A DNA stretch of 64,000 bases, taken from NCBI RefSeq assembly GCF_002234675.1, contig NC_019868.2:3388909-3452908 (forward strand), read 5' to 3'. The notes beneath the pieces are model-generated. The model ran no database searches. It was not told where the DNA came from and saw nothing but the letters and a program-made list of their open reading frames with translations. Each line of letters starts with the position of its first letter. Positions within the stretch are counted from its first letter, which is position 1. Source of the stretch: Oryzias latipes (taxonomy: Eukaryota; Chordata; Actinopteri; Beloniformes; Adrianichthyidae). This document shows, piece by piece, positions 12,295 through 24,479 of this stretch. A program made the translations under genes and the position numbers.

Positions 12295-12474
12295 ATACAT
12301 TGACGTGTTCTCCCTACCATGACAAAGGTGGATAAAGGTGGAAAGATTTCATGTAATCCATGGACACCAGTGAAGATCACAAATTATTGAAGAAAAAAGG
12401 TTCAGCGCACTGTCTAGTAGTGGGTCTAGATGACCCAACTCCCAATGTTAAAGTGCCTAGGATAGCACAAGGGT
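12295..12474 (-). mobile_element. piggyBac-like MITE, copy 2 (one end worn)
   Basis: Same interior as the copy at 8503 but inverted. The right end reads CTAGGATAGCACAAGGG, followed by TTAG; the left end is degraded. Confidence 0.7.
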
Positions 12475-12489
12475 TAGAAAGAGTAACAC

Positions 12490-13284
12490 TGTGTTTTAAT
12501 GTGTTTTTAGGAGAAACAAGTTAACAACATTTTAAGCCTAAAAAAGGCACAATAGCAAAATTTATGTACTCAGTTTTTCTCTGCCTACAAAGGAGTTCAT
12601 TAGAAACTCAACTCCTAGCTGTGGACTGTTGGCACAGAGTTAGCCTTCCTTCTTTCCCATCATCCATCTGTTTACCAGCTTTCCCTCTAGCCTCCAGCCC
12701 CTCACAGCCCCAACTTAACATCCCTTATCCCTTGTGCTATAGGCACTTTAACGTTGGGAGTTGGGTCATCTAGACCCACTAAACAGTGCTCTGAACCTTT
12801 TTTCTTCAATGATTTGTGATCTTCACTGGTGTCCATGGATTACATGAAATCTTTCCACCTTTATCCACCTTTGTCATGGTAGGGAGAACACGTAAGGGTG
12901 GGGGTCATAGGATAGCACAAGGGTTAAAGGTGCAATAAAAGTGGTGAGCAATATCAGAGCTATCCATCTGTGCAGTTTAGATCCAGATTCCAGCTCAGAC
13001 GAGGAAAACAAAGACGTTCATGGATCTATTTGTCTGTAAGTGGATGATCAGAATGGAGCGGAGCAGAGAGATGTGACCTGCGATTACAGATTTTACATCA
13101 CAACTAGTTTTTTCTACAATCATCTCTTTTCATCTGCTCATGGTGCACAATGATTTAAAAAAAAAAGAAATACTTAGAAATGCAGTTTTTAGCTTCATTT
13201 TCTCTGCCCTCTAACTTCAGAAAACAGCCACAAGAACGCGTTAAAAACACCAAAAACACCATTTTCCTCAGAGTGGGCCTTTAA
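12490..13284 (-). repeat. TTAA-ended dispersed repeat (family C), copy 2
   Basis: Inverted copy of the repeat at 10794, ending GAGTGGGCCTTTAA at 13271-13284. It is interrupted by a piggyBac-like MITE at 12729-12923, so the MITE is the younger insertion. Confidence 0.55.
12729..12923 (+). mobile_element. piggyBac-like MITE, copy 3, nested
   Basis: CCCTTGTGCTAT...GATAGCACAAGGG with TTAA on the right and TTAT on the left. It lies inside family C copy 2: the flanking repeat joins up when the MITE is removed. Confidence 0.75.
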
Positions 13285-16200
13285 GGCAGGAAAAGAGAAA
13301 TCACTGTGAACCCTGAATCTTTTCTGTTAATTCGTAAGCACTGTTTTACTATATGAACACCATAATTTAGCCATAACCACATACACCCACCAATCTGTGC
13401 GCGTGCATGTTTGCATCGAGTGCGCGCGCGTGTAGCCTGAAGAGGTGCTCCTGCAGCCGCCCTGCTCTCCTCCCTCCGCGTGGAGGAAGCTGAGGTGAAG
13501 ATGGGTGTCCGGCCCTGACAGCCTCCTTTCAGGTGCTGTGTTTAGGCCGTGGCGTTGCCATGGCAGCGGCCCGCCGCAGATAAATCCTCCCGGCCTCTTT
13601 GTGGCGCGCATGTCGGCGGAGCTGGAGGTAAATTATTGCTGTGAGCAAACAGAACAGACAAGAGAAAGGAAGCGGCGGCAGATTGATGGAGGCCGCCGCT
13701 GCCGCGGAGACGTTCCGGTACATCCGAACCTCCCTGACCCGGCAGACGGTCCTGAGGACAGGAAACAGATCGATAACTGCGGACAGCCGCGACAAAGAAC
13801 TGTATTTGATCACGCCTCGTGTTTGTGTGCAGAGAGGTGATGAAGGAGGAGGAGGAGGACAGATTTCTGCTGAAAAGAACAAAACAAACCAGATTAGTCA
13901 AACTAGAAAACAGAAAGACTAAAAGAAGAGAAAAAAGCTGGAAGATCAAAACCCAGACCTCTGTTCTGGATCCTGACTTTGATGAGATCTTCTGGGTCAA
14001 AGGTTTTCCAGAATTTCTGAAGAACTTTTAACCACTTTAACTCATTTTGAGTCCAAACCTACTGGAATCTTTCAGGCAGAAAACGTCCAGTTTTCCTTCC
14101 TCTGATCTCTTTTTTTTCTTATAATGTATGAATTATGTTAAAAATAGAAATGACTTTCATTTGCCCAAATAGATACATTTTTAACAAGAATGAAAATCCT
14201 ATTTATTTGCTGAAAACTGGTACAAAATGTATTAAATTCTTATTTTATATATATTTGTTTTAAGAGACTATCATGCAAAACATTTACTTTATAAAATAAA
14301 GAAAACAACGAATGAATGAAGAAAACAAACATGTGATCTGCCCTTTTTTCTTAACAATACTTTCTGATTAATAAACAAACTAATATCCAGGTAACAATTC
14401 TTTATAAACAGTCTAAATATTGATATCAATAATTAAATATTTTTGTGAGATCAGTGAGCAGAAAAAAACATTTTAATGGGTGTTTCCCCAAAAACAAATG
14501 CAGAAAACACTTAAAACTTTTGCTATAAATATATATTTTTTAATGTTCAGAGCCATCAAACTTTTTAGTTTGAGAGAATAAAACCACAGACAGACGTGAA
14601 ACTGCGGTCAAGTGAGGTTCAGAGAGACTGGGGGAGGGCGGGGGGAGCTCGGTTTGGAGTGCAATAACTTGAATTCGTTGTAACAAAGGAGTAATTGAAG
14701 AGGAGAGAAGGAGCCGTGGGCCTTGACTCGACAAAGCTGCAAAAACTCTCCTCTTTCAGCCTAATGAAGCTGTTGTGTGGGGGTGTGGTGGAGGGCGGGG
14801 TGGAGGAGGCCGGGCCGCCCTGGACGTGATTTGTCATACAATCTGAATCTTTAGGAGGGCTGCAGAGGAGACACCTCCTCTCCATATGTCTGCTTCGTTT
14901 GCATCTGAAAGCTGCGGGGATGAAGGCTGCGAGGAGGAGGAAGACGTGGGGGTCAATCTGCCTCCTCACATCATCAGCTCTGAGGTCATGCGTGGTCCTC
15001 TTGTTATGCTTCTCTGCACCAAAGTCTGTGAAGGAACTGAGACAGATGACGATGAAGCTTCCAAGAGATTTACACAAGTCCAAATTTTGGTGAAGTTACT
15101 ATTTGTTAAAAACAATCACTAAAAAGAAACTAAAGAACGAGGAACTGGAGGTTTGTCTGCAGAATGAAGCTGTGCTGAAAACAGGAGTTGTTTTTTTTTT
15201 TTTATATAGCTAACCATAGCCTCTCTGAAGACGATTCTCCACCCACAGATTTCAGGTTTGGTGCTAATGAATTTGTGTAAAGGGCACTTTCCCCTCTGTT
15301 TCCCCCGTCCATGCTGGGACATGACAGCCGTAAAGGACACGTTCCAGCTAAGATGTCTCCTGAATTTCACCTATTTCATCAGATGTGCTTTGTCTGTTTT
15401 AGTAAAGGCATTTTCTTCAGAACCCGGAACGTCTCTAAATTCCCTTCAGAGAACCCATCTGTAATCCTGCAGGACACATGTTTTACCATCTCAAAAAGGC
15501 CACGCCCTGACTCTAGACGCCAGGCGGAATGAAGACCAACAAAAAAGTGTTAAATTAATTTTTTAACTGTTTCAATTTACAAACAAAGAGAAGTAAAAAC
15601 TAAAAAGTGATTAAAAGTTGCTCCACCCCCCCCCCCCCCTGCATTTTCTACTGACACACTGCAAAAAACGGCCTCCAAGAAATAAGTCAAAACTTCATCG
15701 GTAGATTTTATTTAAAAATCTAAAAATAAAATCCATAAAATGAGCCAGTGGGGTAAGAAAAGTGGTCTATTCTTTTAAGGATAAATTCTACTGTTGTCAC
15801 TAAGACGTGTTTTTCCTATTGAAAAACTCTTGATAAAATGATTTTCCTTGCAAGACAGAAAACGAGACAAACAGCCCCTCCAACCTTTCCTTGCCTTTGC
15901 TGTAGAGAATTCTCTGTTTGTGCTGAGTAGAACCCAGACAGAAGTCCTTCATCAGAATCAGGGGCTCAGTCCTCGAGAGGAGAAACCCGTCTGCCGTGAA
16001 GCTGACCCTGATCCAGGGGCCCCAGAGCAAAGTCTCAGAACCTTCAGTCACGGTTCTGCTGTGTTCTATTAAAATTTTTTGACTTTATTTTGCATGAGTC
16101 ATTTTCTAAGAGGAATCTCTGCAGGGTAGGATCTGTTCTGATGGAGAACATTTCCAAAAACCTGAACTGAGCTTCAAATCTGAGGAAGGTGAGCTGTGTT

Positions 16201-16690
16201 CCACCTCCTGCACAGTTGGACTTCTGATGAGGACCGCTTGGACTTTGTCTTCCACACGTTTTCCACTTTTCTTCTCTGGGTCTCAGACAGAACAAAGAGT
16301 CAGCATGTTGCTCCGCCTCTGATCCTGACGATGACGATGATGATGGTGGTAATTGAGGTGATGATGATATGCAGAGGGAGGTGGAGGGCGTTCCTGACAC
16401 TGACGCCGGGTCGTGACCTGCTGGCTCTGTGCAGACATCTGTAGCTGCAGCACATTCCCTGACATGGTCTTCCAACCAATCAAATGTGTGACCTGCATCC
16501 TGAAGCCACGCCCTCTCTGGCGTGCACTCTCATCAGCATGCATGGCGGTGCTGGTCTGTCGGGCTACAATGGGGGCTGCAGCTGATCTATGGCTGCAGCC
16601 TCAAAGAGACAAGTTCCTCCTGAGCTTCATCACGTCCTTGGGGTTAGAGGGACCCCAGGATCACCCTGCTGCCCCCTGCCGCCCCACTCA
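13285..16690. other. Intergenic DNA, no gene supported
   Basis: No exon with recognisable protein similarity. A GC-rich part (13390-13790) and a stretch at 14640-14780 containing CAATAACTTGAATTCG and AGTAATTGAAG are not obvious repeats and could be regulatory DNA for neurog1, 8-9 kb from its promoter. The rest is AT-rich or purine-rich, with a T run near 15190 and a C run near 15630. Confidence 0.4.
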
Positions 16691-16770
16691 CAATAAGTTA
16701 GGGATATTGTGAACAACTGATGTCACATTCACTTCACAGATTCTCGTGATAGAAGGGTAATTGCATTGGG

Positions 16771-16802
16771 GTGAGAAACACACATCGTTGTGTGTTTCTC
16801 AC
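16771..16802. repeat. Perfect hairpin, 14-bp arms
   Basis: GTGAGAAACACACA and its exact complement TGTGTGTTTCTCAC are separated by TCGT. It lies 170 bp before a decayed Tc1 transposase and might be part of that element's terminal region. Confidence 0.6.
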
Positions 16803-16970
16803 ATGATGGTCTCACTGTGTTCAATGTGTTTTACTTATTGGAGCCAGAACCAAACTATTCTAAAAGAATAACTTTTTTATTGCCGCATAAATGTCAAAAT
16901 TCTGTGGGGATAAAAAGCTGATTTATCCAGTCAGTCATTCCAAGTTCATCATTCAAACAGCCATGAACAC

Positions 16971-17530
16971 ATGACATCCCTTAACGAACAAGCAGCACCA
17001 CCTGGTCATAGCACCTTCAGGTTGGTAGCAGGCAGTCAGATGTTGCAGATGAACTTGGTAAGTCTCAAAGACCTGCACCAAGATACAGAACTACTGGCAG
17101 AGTTTGGGACAGACCCAGAAGTGAGTGTCGGGTCACTTTGCACAGAAATGATGGTCGTCAGCGATGCTGGAGAAGGCGAGGTGAGCGATACGCCGAGGTC
17201 AACGTGGTCCCCGGGTTTGCTTTGGTGGAGCAACAGTCTGGACAGACATCAGCAGTCAGAGCATTTGATTGTTGTAGATGTTCCATCACTGCAGGTTCTT
17301 ACCTCAGAGACATCATAGAACCATCACCATCCCCCAATTCCACCAGAACATCCCAACTTTCTGTTCATGGATGACAACGCTCCACCACACAATTGTCACA
17401 GCTGGACTTCAGGAAGTGGGAGTGGCTATCATGGTTTGGTCATCAATGACCCTTGACCTGAACCCCATAGAGCAGGTCTGGGACAGCAGAAACAGAGACT
17501 GGATGGGACTGCACCCCCACCTGACCTAAC
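16971..17530 (+). pseudogene. Tc1/mariner transposase remnant
   Basis: Translated fragments in several frames keep Tc1 hallmarks: a degraded D-N-A-P-P-H stretch near 17360-17385 and LDLNPIEQVWD near 17453-17486 (the DDE-domain region SPDLNPIEHVWD). Frameshifts and stops break the frame throughout. No clear terminal inverted repeats were found, so its limits are approximate. Confidence 0.6.
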
Positions 17531-17759
17531 AGAACCGCATGTAGGACTCTTCTACAGGTGGGACATGCAGTTCTGCTAGGTCAGGTGGGTGGGCATCAAA
17601 ATCGGATCTTCTGTACTTCCAATTAGCCGGTGGTGGCAGGTGGGTAAAGCACAATCCTGCATGTAGAACCTGTAGAAGAGTGGAACACCTGAGAACAGCA
17701 TCAATAGTTAGTGAGGAGCATTCATTGCAGACAGAATCAGTTATTGTCATATGGGGTGA

Positions 17760-18796
17760 TCTTTATTCTCTTAATTTTGGGGTAATAAATGTCAAACTAA
17801 TAAAAATGGAGTTTCTTTTTGTTTATTAGTAATACCAAAGGAAAATTATATATATTTTATTAAAATTTAGATCAAATAAGAGAAGTTCTCATGGAAATTA
17901 AAATATCTCTAACTTATTTAAAGTACTGTATTAACTATTTAAAATGAGTTTATTTACAGTTATGAACGTTTTGTGAAAACAGAACTTCTACTAAAAGCTA
18001 CATTATTTGACCTGTTCTACTGTATTTTTAATTTATTTTGTGATAAAAATGTTTTTGTCTTTTGTCTTAAGTTACACTTACTCATTAAGATTTCCTTGAA
18101 CAACCTCTTGAAGAGATTTTAAATCAGATGTATTCAAACCTTTGCTTATCGGATTTGAGTTCAAGAATGACTACTGTTATATTGTTTTTTTTTCATTTTT
18201 CTGTTGGTTTTTAACTTGTTTCCCCCGCAGCATAGTCTGATTGTTCAGAATCTAAGTTTACTGTAATCGCACACAACACACAAACACAATGAGATTGTGA
18301 ACATGCAAATAAATAAATGTACAGTGGAGAGTTTTATTTCTTCAATTTGTTTGAAATATTGGCAAATTGGCAACCATTTTTCTTTTTCTGAGTCTAAACA
18401 TAAATGAATGAGTAGTTACATTTGAACTTGACTACTTTTTGACTCAAACTTGAGTACACAGTTTAAAGACCACCTGGTGCTTGTACTGGAGAAGTAATAT
18501 GCAGCTGGAACTCTCTCTTACCTTAATGATCTTACATGCCTGCATCTTTTGATCCACAGAAAAGACTCAGGCTTTGTTCCGTCCGGTTTGTGGGGCGTGG
18601 ATCCTGTGACCTCATGTTTTCATCATCGGCTCGGAAAAGTCAAACCGTGAAGTGTTTGACTGCAGCAGCAGTTTGCAGAGCTGCAAACAAATCTAAACCG
18701 GGCTGACCTGAGCAGGCCGGGGCCACAGTAGAGCCACTCCCGCCCCCTGCTGGATGACTCTCGCCACTGCAGACGTGTGTGACATTTCCATTCCCT
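17760..18796. other. Intergenic DNA, no gene seen
   Basis: AT-rich to about 18530, then a GC-richer part (18560-18780). I can name nothing here. Confidence 0.4.
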
Positions 18797-19330
18797 TACA
18801 GACCCACTCTGAAAACAAATGTGTTTTTTGGTGCTTTTAACATGTTTTTGTGGTATTTTTCTGATGAAGGACGTTTATAAAGAAAATCAATCTTAAAACT
18901 GCATCCGAGTATTTCTTTGCTCAAATTTAGGCAAATCAGGAGCAGATGAAACATGCAATTTGAAAGAGATTATATTTGTGACGTAGAAAATATGCTGCAT
19001 GTCTTTGTTTTCCCTTATCTGAGCTGGAATCTGACTTTAAACCGTACGGCTGGAAAAACTACAATATTGCTCACCATTTTTGTTATACCACTAATGTTAG
19101 CTTGGGGTTGGGAGGGGCTGTGAGCTAGTGGGAGAGAGTGTAAACAAAGGAATGATGGGAAATGAGTGCAGGCTTACTCTGCCCCAACAGTCACAACTCT
19201 GGGGTTAATTTCTAATGAGCTACAGAAACTGTTCTAGAAAAAAGAACAGCTTTTTGGATTTTGGCAAAAGGCCACAACTGCATAATCATTATTAAAAGAC
19301 CAGTGCACACACTTTGAAAATAGATCAAAC
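18797..19330 (+). repeat. TTAA-ended dispersed repeat (family C), copy 3
   Basis: Matches copy 1 from CAGACCCACTC onward, including the AAATCAGGAGCAGATGAAA core and the terminal AGATCAAACGATGAT. The left end is slightly worn (TTACAG in place of TTAAAG). Confidence 0.6.
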
Positions 19331-19638
19331 GATGATTGATGATACTTTTTTAATTATAGCAAACACAACAAATAAAACAGAATTGCAAATAAACAAATAT
19401 TATAACCACATGAAACCACTTTGTCTGAATTACTCTTAAAAATACTTTGAAATGATGATTGTATTGTTTCATTGATTGCTCTTTTGGTTGCACACAGGTT
19501 TCTGTAAGTGATTTTCTGTGCTGTTTTTTATTATTCGGGAGAATAAAGATCAATTCTTAAAAATCACTTTTTTTGTTTTGTTTTTGTGTGGAAAACAGAA
19601 GAAACGACGGCAGCGACGGAGAGCCTCTGTCTATGTAA

Positions 19639-19850
19639 CCCTTGTGCTATCCTAGGCACTTTAATGTTGGGAGTTGGGTCATCTAGACCCACTAGACAGT
19701 GCTCTGAACCTTTTTTCTTCAATGATTTGTGATCTTCACTGGTGTCCATGGATTACATGAAATCTTTCCACCTTTATCCACCTTTGTCATGGTAGGGAGA
19801 ACACGTCAAAGTAAGGGGGGGGGGGGGGGTCATCTAAGATAACACAAGGG
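19639..19850 (+). mobile_element. piggyBac-like MITE, copy 4
   Basis: CCCTTGTGCTATCCTAG at the left, ...CACAAGGG at the right followed by TTAA; the left flank is GTAA, as in copy 1. It contains a run of G near 19816-19829. Confidence 0.75.
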
Positions 19851-19854
19851 TTAA

Positions 19855-20929
19855 ATCTTCTATTCAGTTTCAAATCATTACAGCGCGTTCCAAATTATCA
19901 TGCAGTTTTTCTATGATTATTCTAAATACTCCATGCAAATGACAGCTTGTATGATTTTCAGTCAGTAACTATTAGTGTATATTAAATGTTATTGAATTAA
20001 CCTCCTAAACATGAGTGTTTTTTTTTTAAATAAGAAGCTTCAAAGTCAACGCTCCACATTAATTCACACAACAGAGTTCCACAACATGTGATGGATTCTA
20101 AAGAACTGAAAATCGGATCCAAGGTTTTCATAGCTCGTCCAAAGTATTTAACTGTTTTACACTTTTCAGCAGCAGAGATCCTCTTTCTTTCCCATGTTGC
20201 TTGAAAATGTTGTTCTGCTTTATGATGTGGAACGTCTTCTTTAGTAGCTTTTACTTTGATTCAACTAATTATCACAGGTGTCTGAGATTGACGTCAGTGA
20301 TCCAAAGAGCCCAGAGACACAATAACATCCATGAGTTTCATTGAAAAACAAGAATTTGAACTTTTTGACACTTAAAAACTCTTTGCATATTGATTTGGAA
20401 CACTTTGTGTCATTAGTTTCACCTCAGCCTTTTGATTCTTACCAAATTTTTTTTTCTTGTTGTATTTCAGATTGTATTGCCATTAATAAAAACACAAAAA
20501 TATTTCAGGTGATAAAGATTATTTTCAAAAAAGGTTTCACCCTCAAAAAGTTTCAACTTTCTTTAAAGACACTTTTTAAAAAAAATAAACTTTATTGCAC
20601 TTTGTGATCTTTTTTTTCTTTAAAGACTCTTAACTGAGCAGTTTAACTGGTCTAAAAGAGTCAAAGTGTCTTCAGCACTGATCTACTCCAGATTCCTCAT
20701 TTCTGCTGCAGCATCTGCACATGAATGCTGCTTTATGATGTCATAAGGTCATAATTCTATTCATCTGTGCCGATTGGTCAGTTCTTAAACAACAGCTGTC
20801 TTTGTAGGGACCAATCAGAGCTGGCGTTTTTACAAAAGTGTGTCTTAAATCTGCAACGGTTGTTGGTTCCAACACACATTTTTCCTGCAGTAAGAAAAAA
20901 CAAGCTGGAGCTCATTTTGTTCATAAACA
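19855..20929. other. Intergenic DNA 3' of paip2
   Basis: AT-rich DNA without a supported exon or recognised repeat. Confidence 0.4.
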
Positions 20930-20935
20930 TTTATT
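20930..20935 (-). terminator. paip2: paip2 poly(A) signal candidate
   Basis: AATAAA on the minus strand about 555 bp beyond the paip2 stop codon. The 20930-21490 stretch is then its 3' UTR. Confidence 0.5.
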
Positions 20936-21490
20936 TTCAAGTAGTTTAAGAAAAAATAGATTTTTTTACAACTTTTTCTTTGTTATTTCACTTTTTATAC
21001 AGTACTTTCTGTGCGTTTAGAAAAAACAACGATAATACATGAGGCAGCGAGCGATAGCAAGCAAAAGCCGAACACAAAGGATGCTGGGAAAACAGCCAAA
21101 AAACTCATAATAAGTGACACGCCCAAACTGCTAGTTAAGCTGGACTAAACCGGATCAGAATCCAAAGTGGCGTGTCAAAGTGAAAGTGGAGCAGAAAGTG
21201 CTCGGAGGGTGGGGCAGCACCTACAGGAGATCTGACAGAACGCAGCCGGAGTTCTGGTTCCCCAGAGAAAAGTGACGCTCCTCTCAGCTGATTTACATTC
21301 AGAGCACAAACAAGTGGGAGGGGGGAAACAGGTGGGCGGGAACAACGTAGTGAACTTGAACACGTGCGAGTCGAGCGCTGAACTTTGGCAACACATCAGC
21401 TAAAGGTTCGAGTGACGGCTTGAAAAAAACAGCAGACATCTACGTGACATCCCAGTGCGGACTAAGGGGAGGAGGCGGAGCCCCGCTGGG

Positions 21491-23528
21491 TCACATGGCA
21501 TGCTTCTGGATGCCCGGGGTGAACTCCTTGGCGTTGGGGTTTAGAATGCTGCTTTTCTGACGAGGGAGCACAGAACAGCTTTAGGCTTAGGAGGCGGGAA
21601 TCAAAGGTCAAACAGATGTTCTGGTTCCTGATGGGCTGAACTCACCACTGAGTCCAGGATGTCGGCGTTGGGGTGGACGTCCACGTCGAGGACAAGCAGG
21701 CCGATCTGCTCCTGCAGCTGGCTAACGCTGGTGGCGGGAAGGTCTCTGGACGGGATGAACCACTCCCACTGCTCCTCCTCCTCCAGCATCTCCTGGAAGC
21801 AGCACTCGATGAACTCCTCCTCCCACAGCTCCTCCTCCACCTGCACACAGGTGCAGAAAAACACAGCTTATCCACTCGTCTCTGAAAGTCCACGGTGTCA
21901 CTCGTGTCCGGAGGTGGAAAGTCCCAATGCGTTTTTTTGGCACGTGTTTTTATCCCGAGTGTCTGCCGATACCAAGTCCTGGTCCAAGACTTCTGTTACA
22001 CATGAAGAAATGAAGACAGATCCAGGTTTTCCCCGGTCGGTGACTGTGGCTTTAGGATCTTCAGAACTATTTTTGATCAGAAGTGACTGAAATCCACATA
22101 AAAAAAGAAGGACAATAAATGAAGTACTTTTTCCCAAACTGTTGTTGAAGCATAAATATTATGATGAGTTTTTATGAATAACTCCTATCAATGCAGCCAT
22201 TTATTAGTTCTGGCTGTTTTTGAGAGATTATGGAATACTTTTTATTGAAATCACTTTGTAAACCTTCTGCCCGTCTGCCGCACAGAGAAAGACATTCTCA
22301 TCTGAAATGCATGTGAAGGTCATTGTGTGCAGAATGCAAGAGACACCTGCCGTCATTTTAAAACCTTTACTAAAGGCGTCATTGAGCCCGGAAGTCCACA
22401 TCTGTGCTAACTTTACCAAACTGTTCTTGGGCGCCTCCTGCTCAAACCACTGCCGTATTCTGCTGCGATAGAATCCCATGATCTGTTCATGATATGCAGA
22501 CTTCTGGTGTAGAGTATTTACCTGCATGAATAGACTTCAAATAGATAACGTTGGTTCTATGACAAGAATGCTTCATAATAAGAATAAAATAAATATCTCA
22601 CCCCGGTCGGGATACAACATGCGATTCTGAAACTGCGTGATTGGATTGGGAATTCCCTAAACAGAACTGTGTTTTGTCTCCCGGTCATGTGACTTGGGTG
22701 TTTTACCAAAACGAAAAGCATCACATTGTCTCCATCTTTGATGACTGAGTTGTGCAAACAGCCCTCCAGCTCCCATGAAGGTGAAGCTGCTCAGATCAGG
22801 CCTCAGGTTGAGTCTACAGGTCCGGACTTTAAACCCAGAGGACAGGTGATGCAGAAGGTCCTGTTCCTCCACAGAGGTTTACCAGTATTGTTCTGCGTTT
22901 TCTTTAGTGTTATTTACCCGAGAGTTGTTCATTAAAGACGTTTACCTCCAAGATTCCTCTAGTTCACTCACACTAAACAAATGAAAATACATGAATCTTG
23001 TTCAATCTCAACAGAAATAGATCCAGTTCATCTAGTTTCTTACTTCAGAAAAGTCTATGATGGCTTTAGAACACTCTAATTGCTGTGTGTTGTTGTGTAT
23101 TTGAGTCTATATTAACAGAAATATCTATCAGAAATGGTTTGACTCAGACAGTAGTGGGTTGTTCCACAGAGATGGCAGAGACATAAGGGGTCCCCAACCC
23201 AGCAGAGTTAAGGACCCCTGCTTTAACCAGCCCAATGGACTGACCCATTAACCCCTTCTGCCCAACAGGTGGTATGGTGGAGCAAATGAAGCTTCAAACG
23301 CTTCACGAGGCTTCATTTTACCCATTTCTAAGCTCCTCAGGATGAGACGTGTAGGCCACATCAGGATCACGCCCCCCTGCACCTCACCTGCCGATTAAAC
23401 TCCTCCTCGTGCTCCATCCACAGGTACTCCGCGAAAGGCTCCTCATCGGGGCTGAACTGGCTGCTCAGTATGACGTCACTGCCCGAGGTCAGGCTGTGGG
23501 TCGTGGTGCCGAAGCTCGGGTCCTTCAT
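21491..23528 (-). CDS. paip2: Polyadenylate-binding protein-interacting protein 2
   Basis: Three coding exons on the minus strand: 23528-23388, 21840-21646 and 21556-21491, giving 133 residues (human PAIP2 has 127). Paip2 binds poly(A)-binding protein, displaces it from the poly(A) tail and from eIF4G, and so represses translation in the cytoplasm. The N-terminus starts MKDPS as in mammals. The acidic PAM1 part follows ([15 protein letters not shown], then [19 protein letters not shown]) and [10 protein letters not shown]. The last exon carries the PAM2 peptide [12 protein letters not shown] that binds the PABC/MLLE domain. All three exons join in phase 0 at GT-AG sites. The middle of the protein (after RDLP) is the most diverged part. 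paip2 rather than paip2b is favoured by the adjoining matrin-3 genes, as in mammals. Confidence 0.93.
21841..23387 (-). other. paip2: paip2 intron 1 (between coding exons)
   Basis: A 1.55 kb intron. It contains an open minus-strand frame at 22228-22527 that I cannot assign to any family and a short hAT-like fragment (GGGGTCCCCAACCC near 23189). Neither interrupts coding sequence. Confidence 0.5.
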
Positions 23529-23529
23529 G

Positions 23530-23870
23530 TCTACAGGTCCGGGGGTGGGGGTCTGTGGAAGGTGGAGACCGTTAAGCTGCGTGCAGCAGACACTTATGAC
23601 GTGATCATGGCCAGCACCGCCTCGAAAACTAAAAAAAACACGACGATTACCGCGATACCACGCGGCTCCACGGTCTCACAGGAGCGTGGACAAATTCACG
23701 GAAAGGCGGCAGAGATGCGGCCGACGACGTTTTGAGGAGTTAAATTACCTGCGCAGGTTATTTGATCGACGGCAGAAAACAGAGGCTCGATCTGTAATGG
23801 CCGCGCGGCCCTTGTTTGTTTACATGACACGCGTCACTCTGCACTAATTTCTGATTGGTTGAGCTCCGTG
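23530..23870 (-). promoter_or_regulatory. paip2: paip2 5' UTR, first intron and promoter
   Basis: A 5' UTR exon can be placed ending at 23749 (TGCGCAG|GTAATT), joined to the coding exon at the acceptor GACCTGTAG at 23531-23539. Upstream, the minus strand has CAACCAATCAG near 23852-23862, a CCAAT box, in CpG-rich TATA-less DNA, as expected for a housekeeping promoter. Confidence 0.5.
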
Positions 23871-24479
23871 CTGCGTTCTGGGTCCGCACGTTGACGGAAG
23901 AAAATGTAAACAACAGAGGCAGAGCTTCTGCAGCTTCAGGTTTACGATCTGTTTACAGCAGCCAAGCTGTGAGTTTACATTCTCCCGCGAGAACCACGAG
24001 GACCAGTAAACAACAGCTTTTAACCAACACGAACCACACTAAAATATAACGGTAAAAATTAAGTGTAACTAAGAAAAAACGAAAAATAAGTCTAAAGAAT
24101 TGGCAGAAACACATCTGTTATAAAGTGTTTCCATTATAAGTATAAATTGTAGAATTGTATTATTACAAATATTATCTTAAAGATTTAAGTCCTTCGCATA
24201 TTTTTCTTAAACATTTTAAACAAAGGCAGATGAGACTGCTGATTTAAGAAATGAGGCTTTGGGAGATTCTGGTGCTGTCTAAAGAAATAACACAGTTGTG
24301 GATAAAATGTCACTATGGGGCATTTAGAATAGTACTGAGAGTGCTTCATACTGAAACTACTTCACACGGTGTAGAAATGCTTTCACTGGGTTGGAAGGGC
24401 TAATTCCAGAGCTTACCTGAATGCATCATTGAAGTCATGATAGTGCATTTCCGGTGGAAATTTACCGGATTCTGTATCA
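23871..24479. other. Intergenic DNA, no gene seen
   Basis: Sequence upstream of paip2 with no recognised exon or repeat; part of it may belong to the LINE fragment that follows. Confidence 0.4.

Noticed and set aside
13505..14031. Overlapping open frames at 13.5-14.0 kb as a small gene
   Set aside because: Translations on both strands are low-complexity and do not resemble a protein family; no splice structure.
22228..22757. Open frames in the paip2 intron as a nested gene
   Set aside because: No recognised domain, no splice partners and no promoter signs; kept only as a note in the intron entry.
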